A DNA stretch of 18,699 nucleotides from Streptomycetales bacterium (GTDB lineage Bacteria > Actinomycetota > Actinomycetes > Prado026). Under the pieces are notes generated by a model. The model searched no databases, was not told where the DNA came from, and was given only the letters and a program-made list of their open reading frames with translations. How positions within the stretch are numbered: the stretch's first letter is position 1; each line of letters starts with the position of its first letter. The translations under genes were made by a program, and so were the position numbers. Positions 4,919 to 12,517 of this stretch are shown here, in pieces. The stretch is taken from assembly GCA_025361995.1 (NCBI GenBank), contig JANYIP010000114.1:1-18699 (forward strand). The letters run 5' to 3'.

Positions 4919-7060
4919 TCAGGTGCTGGACTGGGTCGTCGACGCGGCGGTGGCCGTCGTCGTTGCGCTGGCGGTCAGGTCGTAGACCGTGGTGCCGCCG
5001 ATGGTCTGGGCCGTGTAGTGCGCCTCGACCCAGGCGGTGATCGCACTCGAAGAACCGCTCGCGGACTGCCCGCCCGGACCACCGAAGCCACCGCCACCGG
5101 CGATGAAGTAGTGGATCTTCCCGGCGGACACGAACTGCTGGAACTGCACGAGCGACGGGGCCGGGTCGGTGCCGTTGAAGCCACCGATCGACATCACCGG
5201 CTCGCCGCTTGCGAGCTGGTAGCCGGCGGCAGTGTTCCCGCCGACCGCAGCCGCAGCCCAGGTGTACGAGGAGGCGTTCGACTGCAACGCCGTCACGAGC
5301 GCAGCGCTGGCCGTACTTCCGTTGAGCAGGCCCCCAGCACCGCCAGCACCGCCGGTGCCGCCACCCACTTGGCCGGGCATGCCCTGGGGGCCACCCGGTC
5401 CGAAGGCACCGGCCGGCGGGCCACCCTGCAGCCCGTTGGGCCGGCCATTGCCTGCGCCGCCGAATCCGCCAGGACCACCGAAACCACCCCGTGCGCCGAA
5501 CCCGGCGGACCCGCTCACTGTCGGACCCGCTGACGGGATCGAACCCGAGTGCGGTGTGGTCGCGGTGTCGACGGCGTACGCGGTTGGTGCAGCGAGGCTC
5601 ACGACGATCCCGGCCGCGGCCGTCGCCAGTGCCACCCGGCGGGTCAGCTTGTGCCCGGCGAGGATCAGCCCGGCGACAACGAGCCCGACGATCAGCACGC
5701 AGTAGCGCAGCCACGGGAGCCAGCTGGCGCTGCGGTCGAGGAGCTCGTACGCCAGGACCGCGGTGGACACCAAGCCGATGGCTAGGGCGACCCGCGCGAC
5801 CATCTCGCTGCGTCGGTGCCACAGGGTCGCCGCACCGATACCCACGAGCGCAGCGATCGCCGGGGCGAGAGCGACGGTGTAGTACGGATGGATGATTCCC
5901 TCGGCGAAGCTGAACGTGAGGCCGGTGACGATCAACCAGCCACCCCAAAGCAGCACGCTCGCCCGCAACCGGTCCGTCCGCGGAGCGCGGCGGGTGAGCC
6001 ACAGGAGTGCGACGAAGGACACCAGCGCGGCGGGGATCAACCAGGCGATCTGGCCACCCATGTCCGAGCCGAAGAGCCGGCTCCAGCCCGTGGCGCCCCA
6101 CATCCCGGCCGCGTTGTTCGTGTTCCCGCCGGCGGTGACGCTGCCGGTCTCGTTGCCGGTGAGCCGACCGAACCCGTTGTAGCCGAAGATGAGCGACAGC
6201 ACGCTGTTGTCCTGCGAACCACCGATGTACGGACGGTTCGCCGCCGGCACGAGCTCGACGACCGCCACCCACCAGCCGGACGAGACGATCAGCGCAACGC
6301 CGGCGAGCAGGAGCTGGCCGATGCGTCGCCGCAGCGGGTTCGGGGCCGCCACCAGGTAGACCAGGGCGAACACCGGTACGACCAGGAACGCCTGCATCAT
6401 CTTGGTGATGAACCCGAAACCGACCAGGGTCCCGGCGAGCAGCAACCACCGCGTGCCAGCCTTCTCGAGCGCCCGGGTCATGGCGTACGCCGCCCCGACG
6501 AGCAGCAGGACCAGGAGCGCGTCCGGGTTGTTGAACCGGAACATGAGTACGGCGACCGGTGTGAGCGCGAGCGCGGCACCTGCCAGAAGTCCGGCTGCCG
6601 GGGAGAACCAGCGGCGGACCGTGGCGTACAAGACCGCGACGGCGGCCACCCCCTCGAGCGCCTGCGGGACCAGGATGCTCCACGCGCTGACGCCGAAGAC
6701 GCGGGCCGACAGCTCCATCACCCACAGCGAGGCCGGCGGCTTGTCCACGGTGATGAAGTTCGACGAGTCCGACGAGCCGAAGAAGAAGGCTTCCCAGCTC
6801 TTCGTCCCGGCCTGGACAGCGGCGGAGTAGAAGGTGTTGGCCCAGCCGGACGCGCCCAGGTCCCACAGGTAGAGCGCCGCGGTGACGACCAGGAGGAGCA
6901 GCAGGCTCGGACGCACCCAGGAGGGATCAGCAGGTCGCCCGCGGACGAGGCGGGACACCCGCGAGGGTGAGACCGGCGGCAAGTCCGACGACAGGAGCTC
7001 GGCCCCCGCGTCGGGTCCGAAGCCGGCAACCGGCTCGGAGACGGGCAGGGTGGTGGTCAT
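4919..7060 (-). CDS. GT39/ArnT-PMT-like GT-C membrane glycosyltransferase
   Basis: A 713-residue polytopic protein. A cytoplasmic N-terminus of about 65 residues leads into about 11-12 hydrophobic helices. Loop motifs match the dolichyl/polyprenyl-phosphate-sugar protein transferase superfamily: FITVDKPPASLWVMEL in the first large loop, FRFNNPDALLVLLLV, and the EGIIHPYYTVALAPAIAAL segment. The last roughly 200 residues are extracytosolic: a Gly/Pro-rich stretch (coded about 5340-5510), then a globular domain (YQLASGEPVMSIGGFNGTDP ... FIAGGGGFGGPGG ... AHYTAQTIGGTTVYDL). The ATG at 7060 is chosen for the AAGGAAG sequence just upstream; an in-frame start at 7114 lacks support. Family members transfer mannose or aminosugars from lipid carriers to protein or lipid outside the membrane. 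The Thr-rich secreted protein 17 nt downstream is an obvious candidate acceptor, but this is inference. The 143 bp upstream (7061-7203) show no other gene or clear terminator. Confidence 0.88.
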   Translation of the reverse strand: MTTTLPVSEPVAGFGPDAGAELLSSDLPPVSPSRVSRLVRGRPADPSWVRPSLLLLLVVTAALYLWDLGASGWANTFYSAAVQAGTKSWEAFFFGSSDSSNFITVDKPPASLWVMELSARVFGVSAWSILVPQALEGVAAVAVLYATVRRWFSPAAGLLAGAALALTPVAVLMFRFNNPDALLVLLLVGAAYAMTRALEKAGTRWLLLAGTLVGFGFITKMMQAFLVVPVFALVYLVAAPNPLRRRIGQLLLAGVALIVSSGWWVAVVELVPAANRPYIGGSQDNSVLSLIFGYNGFGRLTGNETGSVTAGGNTNNAAGMWGATGWSRLFGSDMGGQIAWLIPAALVSFVALLWLTRRAPRTDRLRASVLLWGGWLIVTGLTFSFAEGIIHPYYTVALAPAIAALVGIGAATLWHRRSEMVARVALAIGLVSTAVLAYELLDRSASWLPWLRYCVLIVGLVVAGLILAGHKLTRRVALATAAAGIVVSLAAPTAYAVDTATTPHSGSIPSAGPTVSGSAGFGARGGFGGPGGFGGAGNGRPNGLQGGPPAGAFGPGGPQGMPGQVGGGTGGAGGAGGLLNGSTASAALVTALQSNASSYTWAAAAVGGNTAAGYQLASGEPVMSIGGFNGTDPAPSLVQFQQFVSAGKIHYFIAGGGGFGGPGGQSASGSSSAITAWVEAHYTAQTIGGTTVYDLTASATTTATAASTTQSST

Positions 7061-7203
7061 GGAGTCTTCCTTCGTTCGCGTGGAGCCGAGGGTCGACGGC
7101 TCTGAAGTGGTCACGCGGAGAAGGATCGAATCCGAACCTGAGCGCTTCCTGGGACCACGCTGGGTGCCAGGTAGGAAGTACGAACGGTCTGCGAGGGGAG
7201 GCC

Positions 7204-8133
7204 TCAGCCTTTGTTGGCGCCCAGCGTCAGACCGGACACAAACTGCTTCTGAAGCAAGAAGAAGATCACCAGAGTCGGAACGGCGACGATCACCGAGCCT
7301 GCGGCGACCAGGTTGAGGTCGGTGAAGAACTCACCCCGGAGGTTGTTCAGAGAACTTGTCACCGGGAACTTGTTGCCCGACTGCAGCAGCACCGTCGCCC
7401 AGAAGAACTCGTTGTAGATCCAGGTGATTTCCAGGGTGGCCAGCGCTGCGAGCGGGGGCCGGCACAACGGCAGCGTGAGCTGCCAGAACTGGCGCCAGAC
7501 GCTCGCACCGTCGACCTCGGCCGCTTCGTACAGCTCGCGGGGCAGCGTCTTCATGTAGTTGGACAGGACGAACGTGCAAAACCCGGTCTGGAAGGCAGTG
7601 TTGACCAGGATCAGTCCCCAGAAGCTGTCGAGCATCGTGCCCGAGTCGCTCATCCACAGCGGCAGCGGGATGGACCGGAACATCCGGAAGAGCGGGATCA
7701 GCAACGACTGCTGAGGAAGCAGGTTGGCCGCGGTGAACAGACCCAGCAGGACGATGTTGAACTTGAAACTGAACCGGGAGATGACGAATGCCACGCACGA
7801 CGACAAGAAGAGGGTGAGCGCCACGGCGGGCGCGGTGATGTACACAGAGTTGAGGAAGTGCCGGGTGAAGTCGGCCTGGCTCCACGCCGTGCTGTAGTTC
7901 TGCAGGGTCCAGCCGCCGAACGACACGTACCCGTGGATCGAGGTGTACCCGTAGTCGCGGAAGGAGTTCAGGACCGCCCAGGCGATGGGGAACACCCAGG
8001 CCAGCGCGATGATGGTCAGGAAGGTGTGCAGGATCAAGCGCTTGGGGGTGAACCTCGGCTTGCGTGCGCGGGTCACCTCGGTACGCGGGATCGACTTCCC
8101 CTCCGCACCGACAGCACTGGTCACGACAGCCAT
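7204..8133 (-). CDS. Carbohydrate ABC transporter permease (MalG-type)
   Basis: A 309-residue inner-membrane permease with six predicted helices. The N-terminal basic stretch (TRARKPRFTPKRL) precedes TM1 (LHTFLTIIALAWVFPIAWAV), and the EAA loop that docks the ATPase is present as ELYEAAEVDGASVWRQFWQL followed by TLPLCRPPL. Length and layout match the MalG/CUT1 subfamily, which imports oligosaccharides or monosaccharides. The start ATG (8133) shares one base with the stop of the preceding permease (TAATG), a translational-coupling junction. No ATP-binding subunit is encoded nearby, as usual for actinomycete CUT1 systems that share an MsiK-type ATPase. The substrate is unknown; the divergent galT hints at a galactose-containing sugar. 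Confidence 0.92.
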   Translation of the reverse strand: MAVVTSAVGAEGKSIPRTEVTRARKPRFTPKRLILHTFLTIIALAWVFPIAWAVLNSFRDYGYTSIHGYVSFGGWTLQNYSTAWSQADFTRHFLNSVYITAPAVALTLFLSSCVAFVISRFSFKFNIVLLGLFTAANLLPQQSLLIPLFRMFRSIPLPLWMSDSGTMLDSFWGLILVNTAFQTGFCTFVLSNYMKTLPRELYEAAEVDGASVWRQFWQLTLPLCRPPLAALATLEITWIYNEFFWATVLLQSGNKFPVTSSLNNLRGEFFTDLNLVAAGSVIVAVPTLVIFFLLQKQFVSGLTLGANKG

Positions 8134-9089
8134 TACTTCTCCTCGCGTAGGACCGTGGCCAGGTAGATCGTGATGAACACGAGCGCGATGACAAGCATGA
8201 TCGTCGCCAGCGCTGAGCCGAAGCCGATCCGGCTGGCCTCCCCGACGATGTTCTGGGTCACCAAGGCCGAGATGAGCTCGAGCCCGTTGCGGCCCTTGTT
8301 CACCACCCACACCAGGTCGAAGGCCCGCAGAGACTCGATCACCGTGATGACGAAGACGATCACGTTGATCGGGCGCATCACCGGGAAGATGATCCGGAAG
8401 AAGGTGCTGGTCTCGCCGGAGCCGTCGACGGCCGCAGCCTCGCGCAGCGTCGGGTCGACACCCTTGAGGCCCGCCAGATACAGCAGCATCACGTAGCCGA
8501 CCTGCCGCCAGCTCGACGCGACGAGGACGGCCCAGATGTTGACGTTCGAGTCGCCGTACCAGTCGATGTGCGTGCCGAGCACGGCGTTGAGCAGACCCTG
8601 GTCGTAGGAGTAGAAGAGCTGCCAGATGAAGCCGACCAGCGCGAGGGAGAGCACAACCGGCATGTACAACGCGGTCTGGTAGATCCGGCTCCCCTTGATC
8701 TCCTTGTCGAGCAGCACCGCGAGGAACATCCCGAGCGGGGTTGCCAGCACGAACAGGCAGACCAGCCACAGCAGGTTGTGCTCGATCGCCGGAGTGAAGG
8801 GGGGGTAGTTGGTGAAGACGTTGACGTAGTTGGTCGTCCCGACCCACTTGATCGTGCCCAGGCCACCGATCCCGTTCCAGCTCGTGAATGAGAGCAGGAC
8901 CGTCGAGACGGCTGGGAACCAGACCAGGGCCAGCACCAGGAACGTGGGGATGGCGACCATGAGGAGGACGACGATGCGGTCGGCGCCGTGAAGCCCGCGC
9001 CGACCGCGCCCCCGGCGGCGGAGCTTGAGCTCCTCCGCCGGGGCGTGAATCATCGTCTGAGCGGCTACCAAGGGGTAGTCCTGGGACAT
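8133..9089 (-). CDS. Carbohydrate ABC transporter permease (MalF-type)
   Basis: A 318-residue inner-membrane permease. After a basic cytoplasmic N-terminus (LRRRGRGRRGLHGADR) come TM1 (IVVLLMVAIPTFLVLALVWF) and about five further helices. The EAA ATPase-docking loop reads LREAAAVDGSGETSTFFRII followed by FPVMRP. This is the MalF/UgpA-like partner of the downstream permease and would form the heterodimeric channel with it. The ATG at 9089 has GGGAGG 5-6 nt upstream. It lies 39 nt after the binding-protein gene and overlaps the next permease by one base, so all three are one transcript. Confidence 0.92.
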   Translation of the reverse strand: MSQDYPLVAAQTMIHAPAEELKLRRRGRGRRGLHGADRIVVLLMVAIPTFLVLALVWFPAVSTVLLSFTSWNGIGGLGTIKWVGTTNYVNVFTNYPPFTPAIEHNLLWLVCLFVLATPLGMFLAVLLDKEIKGSRIYQTALYMPVVLSLALVGFIWQLFYSYDQGLLNAVLGTHIDWYGDSNVNIWAVLVASSWRQVGYVMLLYLAGLKGVDPTLREAAAVDGSGETSTFFRIIFPVMRPINVIVFVITVIESLRAFDLVWVVNKGRNGLELISALVTQNIVGEASRIGFGSALATIMLVIALVFITIYLATVLREEK

Positions 9090-9128
9090 TCAGACCTCCC
9101 TAGTGTCGCCGCTTCCCTGGCCTGCAGA

Positions 9129-10496
9129 TCAGCTGGTGAAGATAGACTTCTTCTGGCTCTCGATGCTGTCAAGGATCGAGCTGACCTTGGTCGGATCCTT
9201 GATGAATGCCTGCAGCTGGGGAATCATCACGGTCGACGCGAAGTCCGGCCGGGTGTCCCGGTCGAGGAACTGGGCGATGTTCTTCGCCGACCCCACCAGC
9301 TCGGCCGCCTTCTTCTGCAAGGCCGTGTAGCTGCTCGTGTCCAGTCCCGAGTTCGGGAACAGGTTGCCTGGGTCGTTGGCCAGGTTGATCTTCTCGGCCT
9401 GAACGGATCCGAGGTAGGTGAGCAGCGCCTTGGCGCCCGCCTCGTTCTTCGGCTTGTTCCGCATCATCATGCCGTCGATGGGTGCGTCCAGCGCGTCCGA
9501 GCCGATGGACGGATCGATCGCCGGGAACGTGAAGAAGTCGATGTCGCTCTGCTCGGCCGCAGTGAACTGCTGGGCCACGAACAGACCGAGCAGGTACATG
9601 CCCGCCTTCTTCTGCTGCAGGGTCTGAGCAGCTTCCTGCCAGGTGCGCCCGAGCGACTCGGTCTGGTGGTATGGCAGGAGCGAGGTCCAGGTGTCGAAAA
9701 CCTTCTTGACTTCCGGGCCGTTCCAGACCTTCTTGCCCGCCATCAGGTCGATGTGGAACTGGTAGCCGTTGATCCGCATGTTGAGGATGTCGAACGTACC
9801 CATCGCCGGCCAGCCGTCCTTGTCGGCGAAGGCGATCGGGATGAGCCCGTCCTTCTGCATCTGCTTGGACAGCGCGATCAGCTGGTCCATCGTGGTCGGG
9901 ACGGTGTAGCCGTGCGCCGCCCAGACCGACTTGCGGTAGAAGAGCGCCCACGGGTAGTAGTCGACCGGGACGAGGTACTGCTTTCCGTCGTCGCCGGTGG
10001 CCGAGGACTTGAAGCCGTCGGTGAAGCCGGTCAGCTTGGTCCACACGTCGCTGATGTCACCGGTCAGGCCCTGGGCTGCGAAGAAGCGCATCCGGTAGCC
10101 GGCGAACCAGGTGAACACGTCGTCCGGGTTGCCCTGAAGGTAGTTGTTGATGTTCTCCTGGAACGTGTTGTGGTCCACCGTGTTCAGCTTGACCGTGTTG
10201 CCGGTCGTGGTCTGGAAGTCCGCGATCTCCGCGGCCAGCGCCTTCTTCGGTGTCGCGTCGGACTGGTACGAGCCGAAGCTGACTGTCCCCTTCGACGCAG
10301 CGGTGGAGCCAGCCCCACCACCGGTAGCGGCCGGAGTCCCGCTCGAGCTGCACGCTGCGAGCAGCGCTGGCACGCTCAACGCGGCCGCTCCGCCCACCGC
10401 TCCCTTGAACAGCGTCCTTCGACCCAGCTGCGTAGCCGCGAAGGACGGTGGAACCAGACTGGCCAAGTACTCGGCCTCGGACTTCGGACGGGTCAT
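9129..10496 (-). CDS. Extracellular sugar-binding lipoprotein of ABC transporter
   Basis: A 455-residue solute-binding protein of the family-1/CUT1 type. The N-terminus is unusual: about 25 polar residues precede a twin-arginine-like GRRTLFKG (25-32), a hydrophobic stretch and a lipobox LLAAC with the lipidated Cys at 49. Export may therefore use the Tat pathway before lipid anchoring. The mature protein starts with a Ser/Gly/Ala linker, then the two-lobe fold (KGTVSFGSYQSD, TVDHNTFQENINNYLQGNPD, DVFTWFAGYRMRFFAAQGL, typical of sugar binders), ending at YTALQKKAAELVG and a final helix. The ATG at 10496 follows GGAGG closely. It is the first gene of the importer operon, preceded by a TTGACA promoter. 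Ligand not predictable from sequence; galactose-type sugars are suggested only by the divergent galT. Confidence 0.92.
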   Translation of the reverse strand: MTRPKSEAEYLASLVPPSFAATQLGRRTLFKGAVGGAAALSVPALLAACSSSGTPAATGGGAGSTAASKGTVSFGSYQSDATPKKALAAEIADFQTTTGNTVKLNTVDHNTFQENINNYLQGNPDDVFTWFAGYRMRFFAAQGLTGDISDVWTKLTGFTDGFKSSATGDDGKQYLVPVDYYPWALFYRKSVWAAHGYTVPTTMDQLIALSKQMQKDGLIPIAFADKDGWPAMGTFDILNMRINGYQFHIDLMAGKKVWNGPEVKKVFDTWTSLLPYHQTESLGRTWQEAAQTLQQKKAGMYLLGLFVAQQFTAAEQSDIDFFTFPAIDPSIGSDALDAPIDGMMMRNKPKNEAGAKALLTYLGSVQAEKINLANDPGNLFPNSGLDTSSYTALQKKAAELVGSAKNIAQFLDRDTRPDFASTVMIPQLQAFIKDPTKVSSILDSIESQKKSIFTS

Positions 10497-10542
10497 GGTG
10501 CCTCCTCATGGCACGGAACTGGCAGACGACGAGCAGTGGAAG

Positions 10543-10558
10543 TGGTTGAACACAATCC
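10543..10558. promoter_or_regulatory. Possible downstream operator half-palindrome
   Basis: GGTTGAACACAATCC is a near-palindrome (GGTTG ... CAA-CC halves with one interrupting base) in the 5' untranslated region of the sugar-importer transcript, about 20-35 nt after the predicted start point. It resembles LacI-family half-sites and could act with the site at 10571-10594. No LacI regulator is encoded in the window. Confidence 0.3.
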
Positions 10559-10570
10559 AACATGACCTCC

Positions 10571-10594
10571 CACAATGGACCACACCATTCTGTG
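10571..10594. promoter_or_regulatory. Inverted-repeat operator overlapping the importer promoter
   Basis: CACAATGG and CCATT-C-TGTG flank a 6-bp centre (ACCACA), giving an imperfect 8-bp inverted repeat with one extra base in the right arm. It covers the predicted -10 box and start point of the importer operon, the classic place for a repressor site. The cognate repressor is unknown. Confidence 0.45.
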
Positions 10595-10612
10595 CTCTTT
10601 GCCTCATGTCAA
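10584..10612 (-). promoter_or_regulatory. Promoter of the sugar ABC importer operon
   Basis: On the minus strand a perfect -35 TTGACA (10612-10607) is followed after 17 bp by AATGGT (10589-10584), which matches TATAAT at three positions including A2 and T6. The start point would be near 10577, leaving a leader of about 80 nt before the binding-protein ATG at 10496. The weak -10 and the overlapping inverted repeat suggest a regulated promoter. Confidence 0.5.
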
Positions 10613-10668
10613 GGGGATGTTTCAGGATCGTGACCTAACCGAGTCCCGAGCCGGTCGCACGCCCGTCT

Positions 10669-10687
10669 CCCTGAGCCTGTCGGAGGG
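10669..10687. repeat. REP-like short palindrome between importer and galT
   Basis: CCCTGAGCCTGTCGGAGGG is one base different from CCCTGAGCCTGTCGAAGGG, a short imperfect palindrome that I recall recurring in intergenic regions of many high-GC bacterial genomes. Only one copy is in the window, so repetitiveness cannot be shown here. The rest of the divergent region (about 10615-10780) shows no gene. Confidence 0.45.
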
Positions 10688-10836
10688 ATGGTGAGACACC
10701 GTAGGTCCTGAGGATCGCCCGTACGCGCACCCTGGCCCCGTCCGGCGCCGCCCTAGACCTCACACGACCCAACAGGATCTAGCAAAGTTGTTCGACATTG
10801 TTGACTCCGATGTATCCGTGGGCGGAGACTGCCCCG

Positions 10837-12015
10837 GTGAGCAACGAGGTGGCGCCGGTGACTGGGCTGCTCGGCGACGCACCGGGCGAGCAGTCCTTCC
10901 CCTGCGCTCACAAGTCGTCCGCACTGCTCGCAGACGGCCGGGAGATCATCTACTTCGACGACACCGAGCCGTACCTGTCGGGTGCGGTCGCGCGGCACGT
11001 ACGGGACACCCGGGAGCTACCGCCGGCCGAGGGCGGGTCGAGCCTGCGATGGGACGTGCTCACCGGCGAGTGGGTCGCCATCGCGTCGCACCGCAATGAG
11101 CGAACGCTCTTCCCCCCGCGGGACCAGTGCCCGTTGTGCCCCACCGGACGTGGCACGGTCCCCTCGGAGATCCCGGCCAGCGACTACGACGTCGTCGTCT
11201 TCGAGAACCGTTTCCCGTCGTTCACATCGCGCTTCGAAGGCGAACCACGCCTCATCGATGGGGAGCCGCTGTGGCCCGAGCGGCCCGGCATCGGCCGCTG
11301 CGAGGTTGTCTGCTTCACCTCCGACCACTCCGCCTCGTTCTCGTCGCTGACACCTCGACGGGTGCGTACCGTCATCGAGGCCTGGGCGGACCGGACGGCC
11401 GAGCTCTCCGAGCTGGACGGCGTCGAGCAGGTGTTCTGCTTCGAGAACCGCGGTGAGGAGATCGGGGTCACCCTCCATCACCCCCACGGCCAGATCTACG
11501 CCTACCCGTTCGTGACGCCGCGAACCGAGCGGCTGCTCGCGCAGGCCGCCGCGCACCGGGCCGCCACCGGGGGCAACCTGCTCACCGACGTGCTTGCCGC
11601 GGAGCGCCGCGCCGGCACTCGGGTCGTCCTGTCGGGCGAGCACTGGACCGCCTACGTCCCCGCTGCCGCCCGCTGGCCGGTCGAGGTCCACCTCGCACCG
11701 CATCGGGACGTGCCGGATCTCACCGCGCTCGACGACGCCGAGCGGGCCGAGCTGGCCGACGTCTACCTCGAGCTGCTGCGCCGGTTCGACCGCTACTTCG
11801 ACGGCGTCACCGCGCTGCCGTACATCGCCGGTTGGCACCAAGCCCCCGTCCGTGACCGGCGTGAGCTGGGCCGCCTGCACCTCCAGCTCTTTTCTGTGCT
11901 CCGTGCCCCCGGCAAGCTGAAGTACCTGGCCGGCTCCGAGACGGGCATGGGCGCATGGATCAACGATGCCGACCCGGAGCAGATCGCCGAGCGCTTGCGC
12001 GAGGTGTCCAGCTAG
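10837..12015 (+). CDS. galT: Galactose-1-phosphate uridylyltransferase
   Basis: A 392-residue Leloir-pathway enzyme that exchanges UMP between UDP-glucose and galactose-1-phosphate through a uridylyl-His intermediate. Visible family blocks: LADGREIIYFDD near the N-terminus, RWDVLTGEWVAIASHRNERT, the zinc-binding CPLCPTG, VVVFENRFPSF, the active-site HHPHGQIYAYPF with the HPH triad, and the second half-domain VEVHLAPHRDVPDLT ... PYIAGWHQAP ... LHLQLFSV. The GTG at 10837 is preferred because GGCGGAG lies about 10 nt before it; in-frame alternatives at 10798 (TTG) and 10810 (ATG) lack an SD but cannot be excluded. No galK or galE is adjacent. It diverges from the sugar importer, suggesting use of imported galactose or galactosides. 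Its last codons and stop lie in a 32-bp duplication. Confidence 0.95.
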   Translation: MSNEVAPVTGLLGDAPGEQSFPCAHKSSALLADGREIIYFDDTEPYLSGAVARHVRDTRELPPAEGGSSLRWDVLTGEWVAIASHRNERTLFPPRDQCPLCPTGRGTVPSEIPASDYDVVVFENRFPSFTSRFEGEPRLIDGEPLWPERPGIGRCEVVCFTSDHSASFSSLTPRRVRTVIEAWADRTAELSELDGVEQVFCFENRGEEIGVTLHHPHGQIYAYPFVTPRTERLLAQAAAHRAATGGNLLTDVLAAERRAGTRVVLSGEHWTAYVPAAARWPVEVHLAPHRDVPDLTALDDAERAELADVYLELLRRFDRYFDGVTALPYIAGWHQAPVRDRRELGRLHLQLFSVLRAPGKLKYLAGSETGMGAWINDADPEQIAERLREVSS

Positions 12016-12052
12016 CACAGCGCCGAGCGCTTGCGCGAGGTGTCCAGCTAGC
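11985..12052. repeat. 32-bp direct duplication spanning the galT stop codon
   Basis: The 32 bases 11985-12016 (last codons of galT, TAG stop and one more base) recur exactly at 12021-12052 after a 4-nt spacer (ACAG), a period of 36. Copy 2 supplies the CTA (12048-12050) that is the stop of the convergent TfoX-domain gene. In copy 1 the same CTAG would place the two stops in overlap. Confidence 0.95.
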
Positions 12053-12383
12053 CCTTGGGCGGGAGCGACCGGGCGTACGCCACACCGAGCTGGACCCACT
12101 TCGTCAGCTGACGCTTGGTACCCAAGTCCGCGTCGGCGACCCGGAGCCAGCCGGTCATCGGCCGACCCCGCATGATCGCGACCTCAGCACTGCTCGTGTC
12201 GACGATCCGGGCCGACTCGGCGGGATCCACTCGCACCAAAGCTCCGCCCTGCCCGCTGGCAGAGATCGCCAGGTGGCCGCCGACAAGGAAAGCCAGACCA
12301 CCGAACATCTTCTTCTCTGTCAGCCCCGGCTCGGCCTCGAGCAGCTCGCGAATCCGGTCAGCAAGACCCTCGTCGTACGCCAT
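12048..12383 (-). CDS. TfoX/Sxy N-terminal-domain protein
   Basis: A 111-residue single-domain protein that begins with the very typical MAYDEGLADRIRELL and continues with EKKMFGGLAFLVGGHLAISA and the late MTGWLRV segment of the TfoX N-terminal family. In gamma-proteobacteria TfoX/Sxy is a competence regulator, but stand-alone N-domains in actinomycetes have no established role. ATG 12383 is chosen because the family profile starts there. ATG 12392 or the farther 12407 codon are possible, and none has a good SD. It converges on galT, with its stop inside the 32-bp duplication. Confidence 0.85.
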   Translation of the reverse strand: MAYDEGLADRIRELLEAEPGLTEKKMFGGLAFLVGGHLAISASGQGGALVRVDPAESARIVDTSSAEVAIMRGRPMTGWLRVADADLGTKRQLTKWVQLGVAYARSLPPKG

Positions 12384-12517
12384 GGCGGTCATCGTAGGGT
12401 GATGCACCGACAGGTCCTCGACGGGCGTCCTCGACCCCTGGCACCTCTACTCGGTCGTTGGCTAGGCTCCGCGCAGGCGCGACACCATGCCGTGTCAGCG
12501 AGTAGGAAGGCGTTGCT

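Noticed and set aside
5340..5510. Gly/Pro-rich repetitive stretch as a PE-PGRS-type or separate gene
   Set aside because: It is in frame within the glycosyltransferase's extracytosolic tail, where such Gly-rich loops are known in this family.
7061..7114. Earlier start of the glycosyltransferase at 7114
   Set aside because: No SD there. ATG 7060 has AAGGAAG upstream and the next residues match the usual N-terminus better.
5816..8166. Long open frames on the plus strand opposite the glycosyltransferase and permease genes (also about 8988-10565, 15768-16973 and 17044-18390)
   Set aside because: They are rich in Arg/Gly/Glu/Asp with no recognisable domain or hydrophobic pattern, and lie opposite clear genes. 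This is the usual effect of high GC at third codon positions.
12463..12468. TAGGCT as a promoter -10 for the ABM-fold gene
   Set aside because: No acceptable -35 at proper distance, and such a match is common by chance.
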